This document shows, one piece after another, positions 18,525 through 28,988 of a DNA stretch of 64,000 nt (position 1 is its first letter; each line of letters opens with the position of its first letter). The position numbers and the translations under genes were made by a program. This DNA comes from Globodera rostochiensis. Its lineage: Eukaryota > Nematoda > Chromadorea > Rhabditida > Heteroderidae. The stretch lies in the NCBI GenBank assembly GCA_018350325.1, contig JAEVLN010000029.1:124001-188000 (forward strand). Direction: 5' to 3'. Under the pieces are notes generated by a model. That model was not told the origin of the DNA. It saw only the letters and a list, made by a program, of their open reading frames with translations, and searched no databases.

Positions 18525-18972
18525 CCTCTTTTCTACGGTGCCAACGTTTTTGTTTACTATTAAAATTGGTTTGTCCTAATTTTGATTCACACTTTTTGCC
18601 CATTTTGCCCGTTTTATTTCCATAACATTTCATTTCTTTCCGTAACCTTTCTCAAATTTTGTTTTGTTCCTTCCTTTTTGCCACTTTAGATTATTCATTT
18701 CAATAAATTTTAATATCATTTTTTTTTGTCCGACATTTGTCGGCCCACTTTTTGTTATTTTCCTATTGTTGTTTTGCACTTTTTGTGCACAATTTATTTT
18801 ACATGAATGCTTATTCATTTTTTCTCGCCCTTTCCATTCATTCATTTATTTCTTTCATTCATTTATCTTATTTATTTCATTTCAATTTTTATTAATTTAT
18901 AATTTTTTATTATTTTTATTTTTATTCTTTAAATTTTTAACTAATTTAGTCAAATTTCGCGTGCTCGCGACA

Positions 18973-18977
18973 TTGTC
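18973..18977. repeat. Target-site duplication, right copy (TTGTC)
   Basis: TTGTC immediately follows the terminal CA of the right LTR and matches 5904-5908. Confidence 0.9.
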
Positions 18978-19624
18978 ATCAAACCATTCGTTAGTTTAGC
19001 AAAAACGACCCCACAATGGTCGACAAATATTCAAAATCTTTTATAAAACGAATTTGTTTTGATTTAAATATTTGTATTTGTTATTTGTTTATTTAATTTA
19101 TTGCTTTCATTCAGATTTTTTCTATCCAAAAGATTTATGGAAAATAAATCAAATAGAATTGGATTATTTCCAAGTGCTGAATAATCGTTCCGATACTGCA
19201 TTTTTCGTAGCACTCCGTGTAGAGATTCCAAAAAACTTTAGGATTTTATTTTCATTAGTTAAATTGATTTTTAGTTTCTTTATTATTTTTCCGAATCTAA
19301 TTTTTATATAAAACGTTAATTAACTAAATGCCAATTTTGCTTTATGAAGGAAGCGAACTTTTTTATTACAACAAATTAATGTTATATATATATATATATA
19401 ATGTTGTTTGGGGTTGATTTGCTATGATGATAAAACAATTTATCTGGTATCAAATCCGTTTCAATTTTTCATTTAAATTTTGTTGATTAATAGTGTTTAT
19501 TGATAGTTTTATCTTTCTTTCAGAGGCATTTAAATTTTATATTTAATAATGTAACTAAACTAACTTAGTTTGGTATAAAAGTGTAATTTAATTTCAAAAT
19601 AGTTTCTTTTTTAACCTTAACCAG

Positions 19625-19690
19625 ATCGGAAGGCTGTTTACGATGAACTCTCGACGACAGGCACCAGTCATCGGCTTTGACAGAATTGTA
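19625..19690 (+). pseudogene. Candidate exon, frame-shifted copy
   Basis: Paralogue of 20125-20189 with a 1-bp deletion that brings TGA into frame. It reads as a decayed duplicate exon. Confidence 0.3.
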
Positions 19691-20124
19691 TACTTGACTA
19701 AATCGTTACTTTCCCATTATTATCTTCATGGCATGCTGCTTTAATCGCATATTTAGTTTGATATTTTAAACTTTTAATTTAAATTTACTTTTTTAACCTC
19801 TACTCTGTATCATTTTTTAAATACTTTAATTTTTTGCGTAGATTTTATGGAAGTTGAACTTTGCTGATTGATTTATATGCTTCTTATATGTTTGAAGTTG
19901 AGTAAAATTTGGTTTACTTAAAGGATAAAATTTAGCAGGATTATTGTATATTTTTTTTTGTAGTGTTTATTGATGGTTTTATCTTTCTTTCAGAGGCATT
20001 TAAATTTTATATTTAATAATGTAACTAAACTAACTTAATTTGATATTTAAGCATTTTTTTTGGTAAAAAGGTGTAATTTAATTTCAAAAATATTTTCTTT
20101 TTTAACCTTTTACAATAAAACCAG

Positions 20125-20189
20125 ATCGGGAGGCTGTTTACGATGAACTCTTCGACGACAAGCACCAGTCATCGGCTTTGATGAATTGT
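20125..20189 (+). other. Candidate exon, intact copy
   Basis: After AACCAG-like acceptor context (AAAACCAG) the frame reads REAVYDELFDDKHQSSALM. The copy in unit 1 (19625-19690) has lost one base (CTCTTCG to CTCTCG), shifting it to a TGA. Conservation of this island between units while flanks drift suggests former coding value. Confidence 0.3.
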
Positions 20190-21076
20190 ATATTTGACTT
20201 TTTTAAATTCATTAATTTTTTGCGTAGTTTTTATGGAAGTTGAACTTTGCTGATTGATGATTTATATGCGTCTTATATGTTTGAAGTTGAGTAAAATTTG
20301 GTTTACTTAAAGATTTAGCAGGATTATTGTATATTTTTTGTTGAGTTTTTGGTTATGCATAATAATTTATGTTAACAAGGATGTCTGTCTACGCGCGATG
20401 CGGATTATTTTATAAGGTATTTATTAAACAATTCCTCCCTTTATTTTCAAGCCTAGTTGTGGTTTTCGCTGCCAGACTCTTTCAAATAGAACCATATTTA
20501 ATGAGATTAAAGTTAAATCAAACAAAGTATTGGTACTTTATGTAAGGGTTTAAATTATAATTTTTGATAATGGCACACAAATTTTTAGTTAGTGAATTAC
20601 ATAAATTTGTTTTACTTTTTTTATGGAAATCAACAAATTCTTTATAATAATCTCATTTATGATCTACAAATATCTAATTTGAATTTTATTTGTTCAAATT
20701 ATCTATATGGAAATATTAAATTTGTTAATTTTTTTTTATAATTAATTTTTTTTATCTATTAAAAATTATTTTACATTTGTCGAATATTTAAATAATTCTA
20801 ACTCCATTTTTTAAATAAATTTTAGTTAAATGCTTACTTCATAGAGGGATAATAAATATTTTATTTATTATTAGATTCGTTTTTACTTTTATTGTGCCGA
20901 ATTGCACCTTTCATGTTTACGTAGATAAAAAATGACAAAAATTAAACTTTTATACATTAATATTAATTTTTTATCATTAGTTATTTTTAACAAAATATTT
21001 TTCTAAAATAACTTTCTTTTAATTTGAACCTTTATGCAATATTACATTAAAATTTTAATAAATATCATATTGTATT

Positions 21077-21361
21077 TCAATCACCTGCAATGTACAACCA
21101 CTTACCAACAGGCGCGTCCTGGGAGTTCATTGATAATATTTTATATATATAGAAAATTTCGATCTCATTTCGTCCAATACTTCCGTATTGCACATAAATA
21201 AATAAATAATTATTTAAAGTAAAAAGGCCATTTTTTAATAATATTCTTAAGATATTTAAATAGATAATTTTTAATTGATTAAAAAATTTGCAATTTAATT
21301 TTCGTTGTGCCGTTTCAATCCGCACGCAAACATCGCCCTTTAAAACATAATTCCAGTTCAC
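21077..21361 (-). other. Minus-strand open frame of 94 codons
   Basis: Unusually long for such AT-rich DNA. It includes a GC-richer segment reading GDVCVRIETAQRK and, near the end, MNSQDAPVG directly before GTAAGT, a good donor. No family recognised. It opposes the plus-strand trend of the region. Confidence 0.2.
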
Positions 21362-22070
21362 TTATAAATTGAATAAAATAATTCATGAGGATTTTAAATT
21401 TATCCACACTTATCAATCAGATTTATATGTTTTTGATAATCAGGTCACGATATACAAATTACGGTAATTACATTAACTATAAATATATATTTTGTATTCT
21501 TTAATAAATAATGTATTATTTAGTTTTCAAGCTCACATTTTTATAGCTTGAACATTTTATTAAGTATAGATGGCATTACCCAAACTTAGGTTTGTTTTCT
21601 ATTATATTGCTCATTTAATATTTCGCCAAACAATAATTACAAGTCATAATACGCCTCTGCCGTGACGGTGGTGTAGCGTCCCCAAATTTCTTTTTTCCTG
21701 TTGCTACCAATTTGTAGGTCACCAGTCTTTTCCCGGTTCTAGCTTTTCGTAGCTCCTCAGTCTATGCGCTCCTCACCTATATTAGGCCAAAAGCTTTGTG
21801 CTAACAAATACATTTCTACCTCCTTTTATTTTAACAACAGATACTAAAGGTTATATTTTTTTAATATTTTGGTTACGTTTTTTGAATAAAAAATTTTTAA
21901 CTAAGTAATATATTTTTAACAGAGCTTAGATCTCGTTTGTCGAAATCCGCTTACACGTCCCTTTAATGCAATTACTTTGGTTTTGCTAAAAAGTTTTTAC
22001 TTTAAATAAAAAGCATTGTTAAATTGTTTATTTGTTAATTGTTCTTTTATGTTTTATTGTTATTTTTTAG

Positions 22071-22140
22071 TCTTGTCTCAGTCCATCTGCTCCGGAATTT
22101 GAAGATATCCAGAGGGCGCTTGTTGTGGGCAAATTTAAAA
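22071..22140 (+). other. Candidate exon after a TTTTTTAG acceptor
   Basis: Opens right after TTATTTTTTAG with the frame SCLSPSAPEFEDIQRALVVGKF. The donor is unclear. Among the better islands because the acceptor is textbook nematode. Confidence 0.33.
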
Positions 22141-25100
22141 TAAATATGATTTTTTTTAAATATTAATGTATTTTTGAATTTGTTATTCTTAACTATAAAA
22201 CGTCGCAGTTCTCAGGGATATGTCCGCGCTGGTTACATGTGACGCAGGATTTGTTCAAAATTAACTTTTTGAGCCAAGTTGGCTCGGCTCCAGGCCGTAG
22301 ACCTGAGTTTTGGCCATGCCCTTGTCCATAGGGCAAGAAAATACCGTGTGAAAGTAAACAATTTTTCACTTTGGTTTTAAATTGGAATGCATTATTTTGT
22401 TGTTTCTTATTTAGAATTTTTTGCTTGTAATTGAATAAAAATTTGAACTAATTTATTTTAAATAATCAAGAGCAATATTCGTTATTATTTCGGTTATTTT
22501 CCTTCTATAAGGTTTTATAGCTATTTATTTATTTTTATTTGTTAGGTATTTAAATTTTTATTAACAAGGCTTATTCTTGCATGCATCTATTTTTTAAATT
22601 TGTCATTCTATTCAGTGATATTTTAAAGCAGACTGTTTTAATACAATTATATTGAGTTGAATTTATTAAGAAAATTTATCTATTTTTATTTTTTTCTGAC
22701 TTTTAATTTAAGTCTGTGCATTTATTTTTGGACACGCTTTTGAATTCTGTGACTCAGGTTTAACAATGAAATTTTTGTTAAGCTTTTTTTATTATCTTAA
22801 GTATTATTTTATTATTAAATCAATTTTCATTTTAGGGTCAAATAAATATTTAAAGTTATTTAAAGAGCCTTTTATGCCAAAATGTTTAACTGCCGATAAT
22901 CATAAGTTCTCTCAAAGAACAGACTCATCTAGGAAGATTACCTTATTTGTTTAAGAATTAAGAATAAGAACATTTTTTATATTCAATAAGTAGTTATTAT
23001 TTTATAAAATTAAACGCTTTTGGTTTTAGTTTAGTTTAACAAATTGTTTTAATTGCTCTCTGTAAGCTGCTTTTAATTGATTAACATTCTCAGCATTTAG
23101 GATTTATTTACACTAATTATCATTATTTTGTTTTTTATAATTGTTTTTTTGCGCTTGGCCAGAATAATGTACTTTCTTCTTTAAAAGGTCAATAACATTT
23201 TTGCAAGAGTATAATCTGTATCCGGTGTGCCAATCGTTCGCCGCCAAATGGTATAAAATAAAAAACTCTACACCAAAACAACTCAATAAAATTACCGGCA
23301 TACGCTTCCCCCTTTAATAAACTTTTTAAAAATAATTTTCAAATAGTTTAATTAAAATGCGCGCAAAAATTTTTGAAAAAAATTCATCATATCTTTTTGA
23401 TATTTTGCCTTAATTTTCTTAACAAAGATTGCCAATTTTTGTAAAAATTCTGGGCGGCGCCAGTCGGTACCGCCGGACAGACTCCATTCCTAAATAAAAC
23501 ATTTCCGTATTTTAAAAATTTTGGTTGCACATCTTGATCCAAAATTTGAAACAAAAATTTTCGGACTGCACTAAAAGCCTAAAGTTGGCTAATTTTTGCA
23601 GTTTTTGAACAAATTCTATAAAAATTTAAAAAATGTTTCCCCGACGGCGCTATTGACACCGCCGACCTCATGAATAATTTTTTTACGGTTTTAATTTTTT
23701 GTTAATTGCCATTCAAAATTTATTATTTTTATTCAGCAGTGTTTATCACTTTTCTAATATTGTATTGATTGATTTGTTTAAAATATATGAAAATAAATGA
23801 ATGGTATTTGGCCATGGCATTTGAATAAACCATGCGCAGGACCTGGTAAATGTATTCGTTGTAACAGCTTTGAATTAAAATATATCCTAAATTTTAATTT
23901 ATGTGAAGATAAAACATTTATAAACTTTATTTTTTGTTACTGGATGGGATTTGGAATTAAATTCACAATGTGCAAAATTTTTTAATTGGATGACATTATA
24001 AGGAATGTTTTAACCTTAAAACAATGTAATCCTTGTAATAAAGTAATTTGCAATGCTTTCTTTTTTGTAAAAATACTAATTAAATTATTCACATCAATTA
24101 AAAAATTGTACTTTTATCTTATTTTTGCTTTTAAGTATGAAATTTTGCTATATTTGTAATTAAGAATTAAAAATGTTTTCAACGACAATTTGAATAGAGT
24201 ATTGATAGTGTTTAATATTACTAATTTAATAAAGATTTTATTACATTAATGTCTATTAATATTTTTAATTTGTAAGAAATAATTTTACTTTTTTTGCCAA
24301 TAGGCCCGAGTGGAAAATAGTTGTGTTTGAGGCTGAATATTTATTAAATATTGTGGTCGGGGAATTCTTCTGAAAGTTGATTAAATACACAACTTTTCCA
24401 CAAAATTATATTTTTTATATTTTAAATTCATTACTGCACAAAATATAAGTAAGATTTTTAAATAGCAAATTATACTTGTAATTTAAAAAAGGTAAAGCCA
24501 TATTTTATTCGACGAATAATAAACGATAAGTTTTTTAATTTTATTAAAATAAACTTGATTTTTAGATTAAATGGTTTTTTTCTGTAAGTTCGTTTATACT
24601 CTTTTAAGGCTAAAGTTGCTTTTATTGTGTGTCGATTGGACACTCTAAATTATTGATCCATATAATTAATTAAATAATTATATGCTTTTTATTGTTGGTG
24701 CATTTAGAATTGTTGATTAATATATTAATGGCGTTATAAATTTAATGTTCGAATTTTTTATTCGGTAAAGAAATAATCATTTTTTAATTTTATCATTTAA
24801 CTTATTTGTAATATTTTCTTATTTGCTTTTAAAAATAATTTGTTTTCATTTTTATTATTTTATCTTTAAAAATTAAAAATTTCCAAATATTCATTTATAC
24901 TTAATTTTTTTAATGCTGTTTATTGGCTAGGATCTAACTTTTTTAAATTGTTGTTATTAATTTTTAAGGATTAAAATTAACTTGTGTAACCTTTTATTTC
25001 TCTTGTTTGCGCACCTTTTATATAGACAGAGTGCCTGGGCGCTGCTGGGTACACGCAGTCTAGACTCTCCATAAATATTGTTTTTTTAGGTTTTATTACC

Positions 25101-25275
25101 TTTTTTTGTCTTTAATGTAAAATTTAATACTTTCTGCTAGTCTATCATTTTTGCTTCTATGCATTTATATTAAAATATTTTGTGTAAAGCTTAGGTCGTG
25201 ATTAAACATTTTTGTTTTATTTAATATCTTACTGAATTTTAATTAAGTCCCAATTCAATATTTTATCACAAACAG

Positions 25276-25300
25276 TGGGCACGACGAAGATCAGTCTTCG
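25276..25300 (+). CDS. Candidate 25-nt microexon, copy 1
   Basis: Flanked by AAACAG and GTAAAC. The 25 bases encode GHDEDQSS in one frame and also contain a GAAGA-TCAG-TCTTC hairpin. An identical 25-mer with the same splice-like flanks lies 195 bp downstream. Could be alternative microexons or a small structured RNA element. Confidence 0.3.
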
Positions 25301-25470
25301 GTAAACACGATTTTCAAAAAGTGCTCTTCATTTTCATTTCTCTTAAATTAAATACACATTTATGAAATTTAATATTTTTATAATATTCCGGTTTCTTTGA
25401 ACTTGCCCTATTATTCCTATTTTTTTAGATTTACGTTCCGGTTTCCTTCAACTTGCGCTAAAATAAACAG

Positions 25471-25495
25471 TGGGCACGACGAAGATCAGTCTTCG
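25471..25495 (+). CDS. Candidate 25-nt microexon, copy 2
   Basis: Identical to 25276-25300, preceded by AAACAG and followed by GTAAAT. The ~40 bp downstream also match (AGTGCTCTT), and a short CCGGTTTC motif is repeated upstream (25388, 25438). Confidence 0.3.
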
Positions 25496-26442
25496 GTAAA
25501 TACGATTTTAAAAAGTGCTCTTTAATCATAAAATTATAAATTGTATTTTAATTTCATATTTTATATGTTATTAAATACTTTTATTTTTCTTGAAAAGTTT
25601 GTTTTTTTAATTTATTATTTTTAAAATTTAAATGCGCGTAGATATACTTCTTTTTAATATTAATAGTTGAATGTGTTTTAGAAATTAATTTTTTTGACTT
25701 ATTTTTTCGTAATTTTACTTTGACATTTTTATTAGAATGCAAAGCATAGTTTATAATTTTAAACAATACTAAGCGATACTTTTTTCCTTTTTACATTTGT
25801 AATGCATTAATTTAGCGTATTTATATTGAATTTTTTTAAATCGTTAAATAAAAAAAACAATTTATATGTATGCTTGTTCCAGAGGTTATTTCATCGTTTA
25901 TTAACCAAAAACCGGTACCCAACCCGGCAGTTTAAACACCCCTAGTTATTGGACTTTTTAATGAAATGTGTGAAAAAAACTATAGAACCGACCCTGTTGT
26001 TTAGTAATTTAATAATCCTAACAAATTTTCCTAAAAAATATCGTTAAAATCTTCAAAAATTGTACTGCATGAAAATTCGAAAAGATTCATTTTAAATTTA
26101 GGAAATATTTACATTAAGTTAGATTATTTTATATTTTAAGCTTATGGGATATAAGGTTTTTTAAAACCAACCACTATATTTCTTAATGAATTTTATTTTC
26201 TAATTTGTTTCATTTCTAATTTTAAACCTAAAGAATTTGGAATTTACTATCTTTTAAATTTTTATTACTTTATTATTTACTGTAATAGTTATTAATTTTA
26301 AATATAAATTTTTATTTGTTCAGTTGGATACTTTTATTATAATCGCACAAAACAGCAATCTTATTACGTTTTTTTTTATTTTTAAAAAATTATTCCATTT
26401 TATTATTTATTTCTAAGTTTTACGCCTCATTTTTATTGGTTT

Positions 26443-26450
26443 ATTGTTAC
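26443..26450. repeat. hAT target-site duplication, left (ATTGTTAC)
   Basis: Directly abuts the CAGTG terminus and is repeated at 27546-27553. Confidence 0.85.
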
Positions 26451-26879
26451 CAGTGTTTTCCTGTTCCAACAATTTTGAACCTGTTCCTGTTCCTGTTCTG
26501 TTCTAAAATCTTAGAACAGCCTGTCTGTTCTGTTCCTGTTCTGTTCCGACCTCGGGAACAGAACAGGAACAGGAACAGAACAGGAACAGAACAGAGTTAA
26601 CTGTTCTTAGACTGTTCCAAAATAAAAATTTTCCGAGTGAAATTCAGTCTGAAATTTTAATTGATGATGCATTGGACAAAGTGTTCAATCACTTCCTAGT
26701 GATGCTCGAGACCTAACCTTACCAAGACTTTACCCCGAGACTCGAGATTGACCCTCAAAAACACGAGACTTAAAGGAGGTTGGGGTTGGTCATGTCGAAG
26801 GTCGGGGGCGACCCAATTTTGAGAATGGGGAGCAACTCAAATTCAAATTGAGAATTCTGCTTTACATCAGGGGGGGGGG

Positions 26880-26905
26880 TCGGCGGTGCCGATAGGCGCC
26901 GCCGA
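26880..26905. repeat. Dispersed GC palindrome (type copy)
   Basis: Arms GGCGGTGCC and GGCGCCGCC around GATA, next to a G-run, then an AAAATTTTGAATTTTT arm. Related copies: 357-375, 23452-23477, 23641-23666, 29379-29404, 40773-40799, 41038-41060, 61124-61142 and 63416-63441 (inverted). It is the recognisable centre of a dispersed repeat family. Confidence 0.75.
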
Positions 26906-27146
26906 GAAAATTTTGAATTTTTGACTTAATTTGTTAAGGGATTTGCAACCATTTTTTGAAGATTTTGATGGAATTGTTAAAAAAATTGGTCTTGATTTTT
27001 AAAAACAAAACAAAAGGGTCCCTCTATGATTTTTTTCTCAAGTTTAATGAAACAAATAAAAAATTTATATGTCTTCAAAAAATATTAAATCTAAAATATT
27101 TTTAATTACCATCAAAGTTCATAAAAAGAGAGAAAAAAAAATCATT

Positions 27147-27215
27147 TACAAAGTCGGGGGTTCGAACCCACAGCCCCAGGCATCAAATATCACTCACCAT
27201 TACACCACACCAGGG
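27147..27215 (-). tRNA. tRNA-like segment (SINE-like), not functional
   Basis: Minus strand has an A-box-like TGGTGTAATGGTGAGTG (27207-27191) and a B box GGGTTCGAACCCC (27169-27157). The acceptor stem does not pair. Likely a tRNA-derived SINE head. Confidence 0.45.
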
Positions 27216-27243
27216 AGTAAAATAAAAAGAATAAAAAAGATTT

Positions 27244-27314
27244 TCACTAGGGAAAGTTGAACCTTAGCCAAAATTGAATCACGTCACACAGTTTAACCAC
27301 TACGCCACCTGAGA
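27244..27314 (-). tRNA. Second tRNA-like segment, not functional
   Basis: Minus strand TGGCGTAGTGGTTAAA (27307-27292) fits an A box, and GGTTCAACTTTCC (27263-27251) is a B-box variant, at near-normal spacing. It lies just beyond the previous one in the same orientation. Confidence 0.4.
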
Positions 27315-27545
27315 TCATACTGAATAGTTGGAAAATTTCAACTATATTACTCAATAAAAGTTCAATTCTTCAATTTTTACCCTGTTCTAGCTTGGCCTGT
27401 TCTGTTCCTGTTCTGTTCCTGTTCCAAGGATTTTGAATCTGTTCCTGTTCCTGTGCTGTTCTAAATTCTAGAATAGAACAGGAACAGGAACAGAACAGGA
27501 ACAGAACAGGAACAGAACAGGCCAAGCTGGAACAGGAAAACACTG

Positions 27546-27553
27546 ATTGTTAC
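27546..27553. repeat. hAT target-site duplication, right (ATTGTTAC)
   Basis: Directly follows the CACTG terminus and matches 26443-26450. Confidence 0.85.
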
Positions 27554-28086
27554 ACATTTTTGGCAGTGGGTTTTTTCCCCTTTTCTCTCACACTTTTTTA
27601 TTGAAATTTTGTTTATTCTTTTTAAATTATTTTTTAACGTTTTATTTAGATTATGTTTAACTTTAAATTTTATTCTTTACCTAAACTCATAATTTTTATT
27701 CTTTTTTATTTATTCACATTATTTATATAGTTTTTTAACACTTCTTTATTTGGGTATTTTTTTTTGTAATTTTACGTAGCTTTTGATGACCGTTTTTAAT
27801 GAATTTGTATACGTTTACAAAAAACAAATCACTTCAACTCCAATATGGATTAAATAATAAATCGAATGATTTCAAGATTCTCTAATTTAAAAGCCACTCT
27901 GCCACACGTGGCATTATTTAAACCGTATATAATTTAAATTTTTTGAATTATATTTTATTCTGTTTTTTTTTATTTCATCAATCGCAAACTCTTATCGATT
28001 TTGTATTTAAACTATTTGTATTTAGTCTCACTCGCATGCCCTCATTGGTCTACCCTCCCAACGATTTTTTTAAAATTACAAAACAA

Positions 28087-28242
28087 GGGTACTATGTTTT
28101 TTTTGTTGCTTCTTTTGTGTTGACGTGGTGCTGACTCGGCTACGGACAAATTCAAAATTCTACAAAAAAGTGGCAAATGCTGTCCTTGATGTGTGTTTCT
28201 TCTATTCCGATTTAGAAGCACTTCCGCACGAGATGATGTAGT
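28087..28242 (+). other. Candidate exon island, 51 open codons
   Basis: The frame from 28123 reads LTRLRTNSKFYKKVANAVLD and ends at TAG 28240-28242. Balanced codon use and length make it one of the most protein-like islands of the left half. No family recognised. Confidence 0.35.
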
Positions 28243-28589
28243 CGTTTTGCCAATATATTATTTTTAAAATTTTTATATTTTTGTTTAAAACTTTACTTTT
28301 AAATGTTACATTTTGTCTTACATATTTTATTTAATAAATAATTATTTTGAATTTAGTTTATTTTAATTTTTTATCTAGTTATGTGCTGATCTCCGATGTT
28401 TCTTAATTGCTAGATGTGCTTTATTGATTCATATATAAATTAGACATAATTTAAAATGTCCCAACTCGTCAACTCTCATTACGCCTATGAATTATGAGAG
28501 TTCAAATTATTTAAGTAATTTTATAGGCCTTACAGATTTTAACCTTATTTCAATAGATTTTATTTGGTAAATATTTTTATTTTTTGTAG

Positions 28590-28659
28590 CGTTTCGCAAT
28601 TACGGGTTTCTCCCTTTACGGAATGGAATTAATGAATTGTTCTCATCTACTCATTAACG
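28590..28659 (+). CDS. Candidate 70-nt internal exon
   Basis: Bounded by TTATTTTTTGTAG| and AACG|GTGTAT. The frame is open through all 70 nt and reads RFAITGFSLYGMELMNCSH. Both splice sites fit nematode consensus and composition contrasts with the flanks. This is the best supported host exon candidate on the plus strand. Gene identity unknown. Confidence 0.42.
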
Positions 28660-28988
28660 GTGTATCTTAAAATTTAGTTTTAATAAAATTTTGTATTATG
28701 AGTTTTAATTTAAATTTAATTCATTTCTATTATCCCAATATTGTATGGAATATGCCTTTTTTATTTATTCAATATTATTACAATTTTTTTTTAAAAGTAT
28801 TGATGCTTAGTATTTGAAACTTTTTATTTAAATACATTATATGTTTTTTCAATTAAATAATTTTATACTAAATCGATGTTGTTATTCCCACCTTTTGCGT
28901 GGGCTAAGATTCTAGCTAACATTAGATTGATAAATATTGTCTAAACCAGTATATTTAGAATTGCATATAGATGTTTCTTAGAAATAAT

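Larger units (their letters stand above)
5909..18972 (-). mobile_element. Full-length BEL/Pao-type LTR retroelement with envelope gene
   Basis: A 13,064-bp element transcribed on the minus strand. It has two near-identical LTRs of about 1.09 kb that start TG and end CA, a 5-bp target-site duplication (TTGTC at 5904-5908 and 18973-18977), a primer-binding site 3 nt inside the 5' LTR, a ~2.3-kb leader carrying accessory open frames, and one 2,889-codon gag-pol-env frame. By eye the LTRs differ at about five substitutions and one T indel in ~1,090 bp, so insertion is recent. Domain order (Gag with DUF1759-like core and three CCHC knuckles, protease, RT, RNase H, integrase, DUF5641-like tail) is that of BEL/Pao. 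The envelope resembles the phlebovirus Gn/Gc glycoproteins carried by nematode belpaoviruses. No stop interrupts the main frame, so the copy could be active; that is inference. Confidence 0.97.
17882..18972 (-). repeat. 5' LTR (element orientation)
   Basis: Direct repeat of 5909-6998 at an offset of 11,973 bp. It begins TGTCGCC and ends GCGACA. In element sense it starts with AT-rich U3 (from 18972), carries a TATAAAAG box (18516-18523), three CCAAT-containing tandem repeats (about 18385-18463), runs of C (G-runs on the plus strand, about 18180-18260), the SL1 sequence (18108-18129), an AATAAA signal (18093-18088), then U5 to 17882. The first sense-strand ATG upstream of the SL1 copy is at 18154-18156; none occurs from SL1 to the gag start. 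Confidence 0.96.
19491..20342 (+). repeat. Tandem duplication of an exon-bearing unit
   Basis: Unit 1 (19491-19959) and unit 2 (19960-20342) share long blocks, starting TAGTGTTTATTGAT and including a TTTCTTTCAG acceptor-like site, a GC-richer island and a common tail. Unit 1 has ~85 bp of extra sequence. The island is open in unit 2 and frame-shifted in unit 1. Confidence 0.75.
20343..26442. other. T-rich intron-like DNA with small islands
   Basis: Long T-biased stretches. Islands at ~20380-20490, ~21100-21330, ~21655-21810, 22071-22140, ~22200-22350, 22865-22950, ~23115-23300, ~25025-25075 and the duplicated 25-mer at 25276/25471. Two copies of the dispersed palindrome lie at 23452-23477 and 23641-23666. 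No complete gene seen. Confidence 0.4.
26451..27545. mobile_element. Non-autonomous hAT-like element with 8-bp TSD
   Basis: Terminal inverted repeats CAGTGTTTTCCTGTTCCA (first 18 bp identical at both ends) open into (TGTTCC)-rich arms. The element is flanked by a perfect 8-bp duplication ATTGTTAC (26443-26450 and 27546-27553). CAGTG termini and 8-bp TSDs are hAT hallmarks. No transposase is encoded. Inside are a G-run with the dispersed GC palindrome (26880-26905) and two minus-strand tRNA-like segments. Confidence 0.85.
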
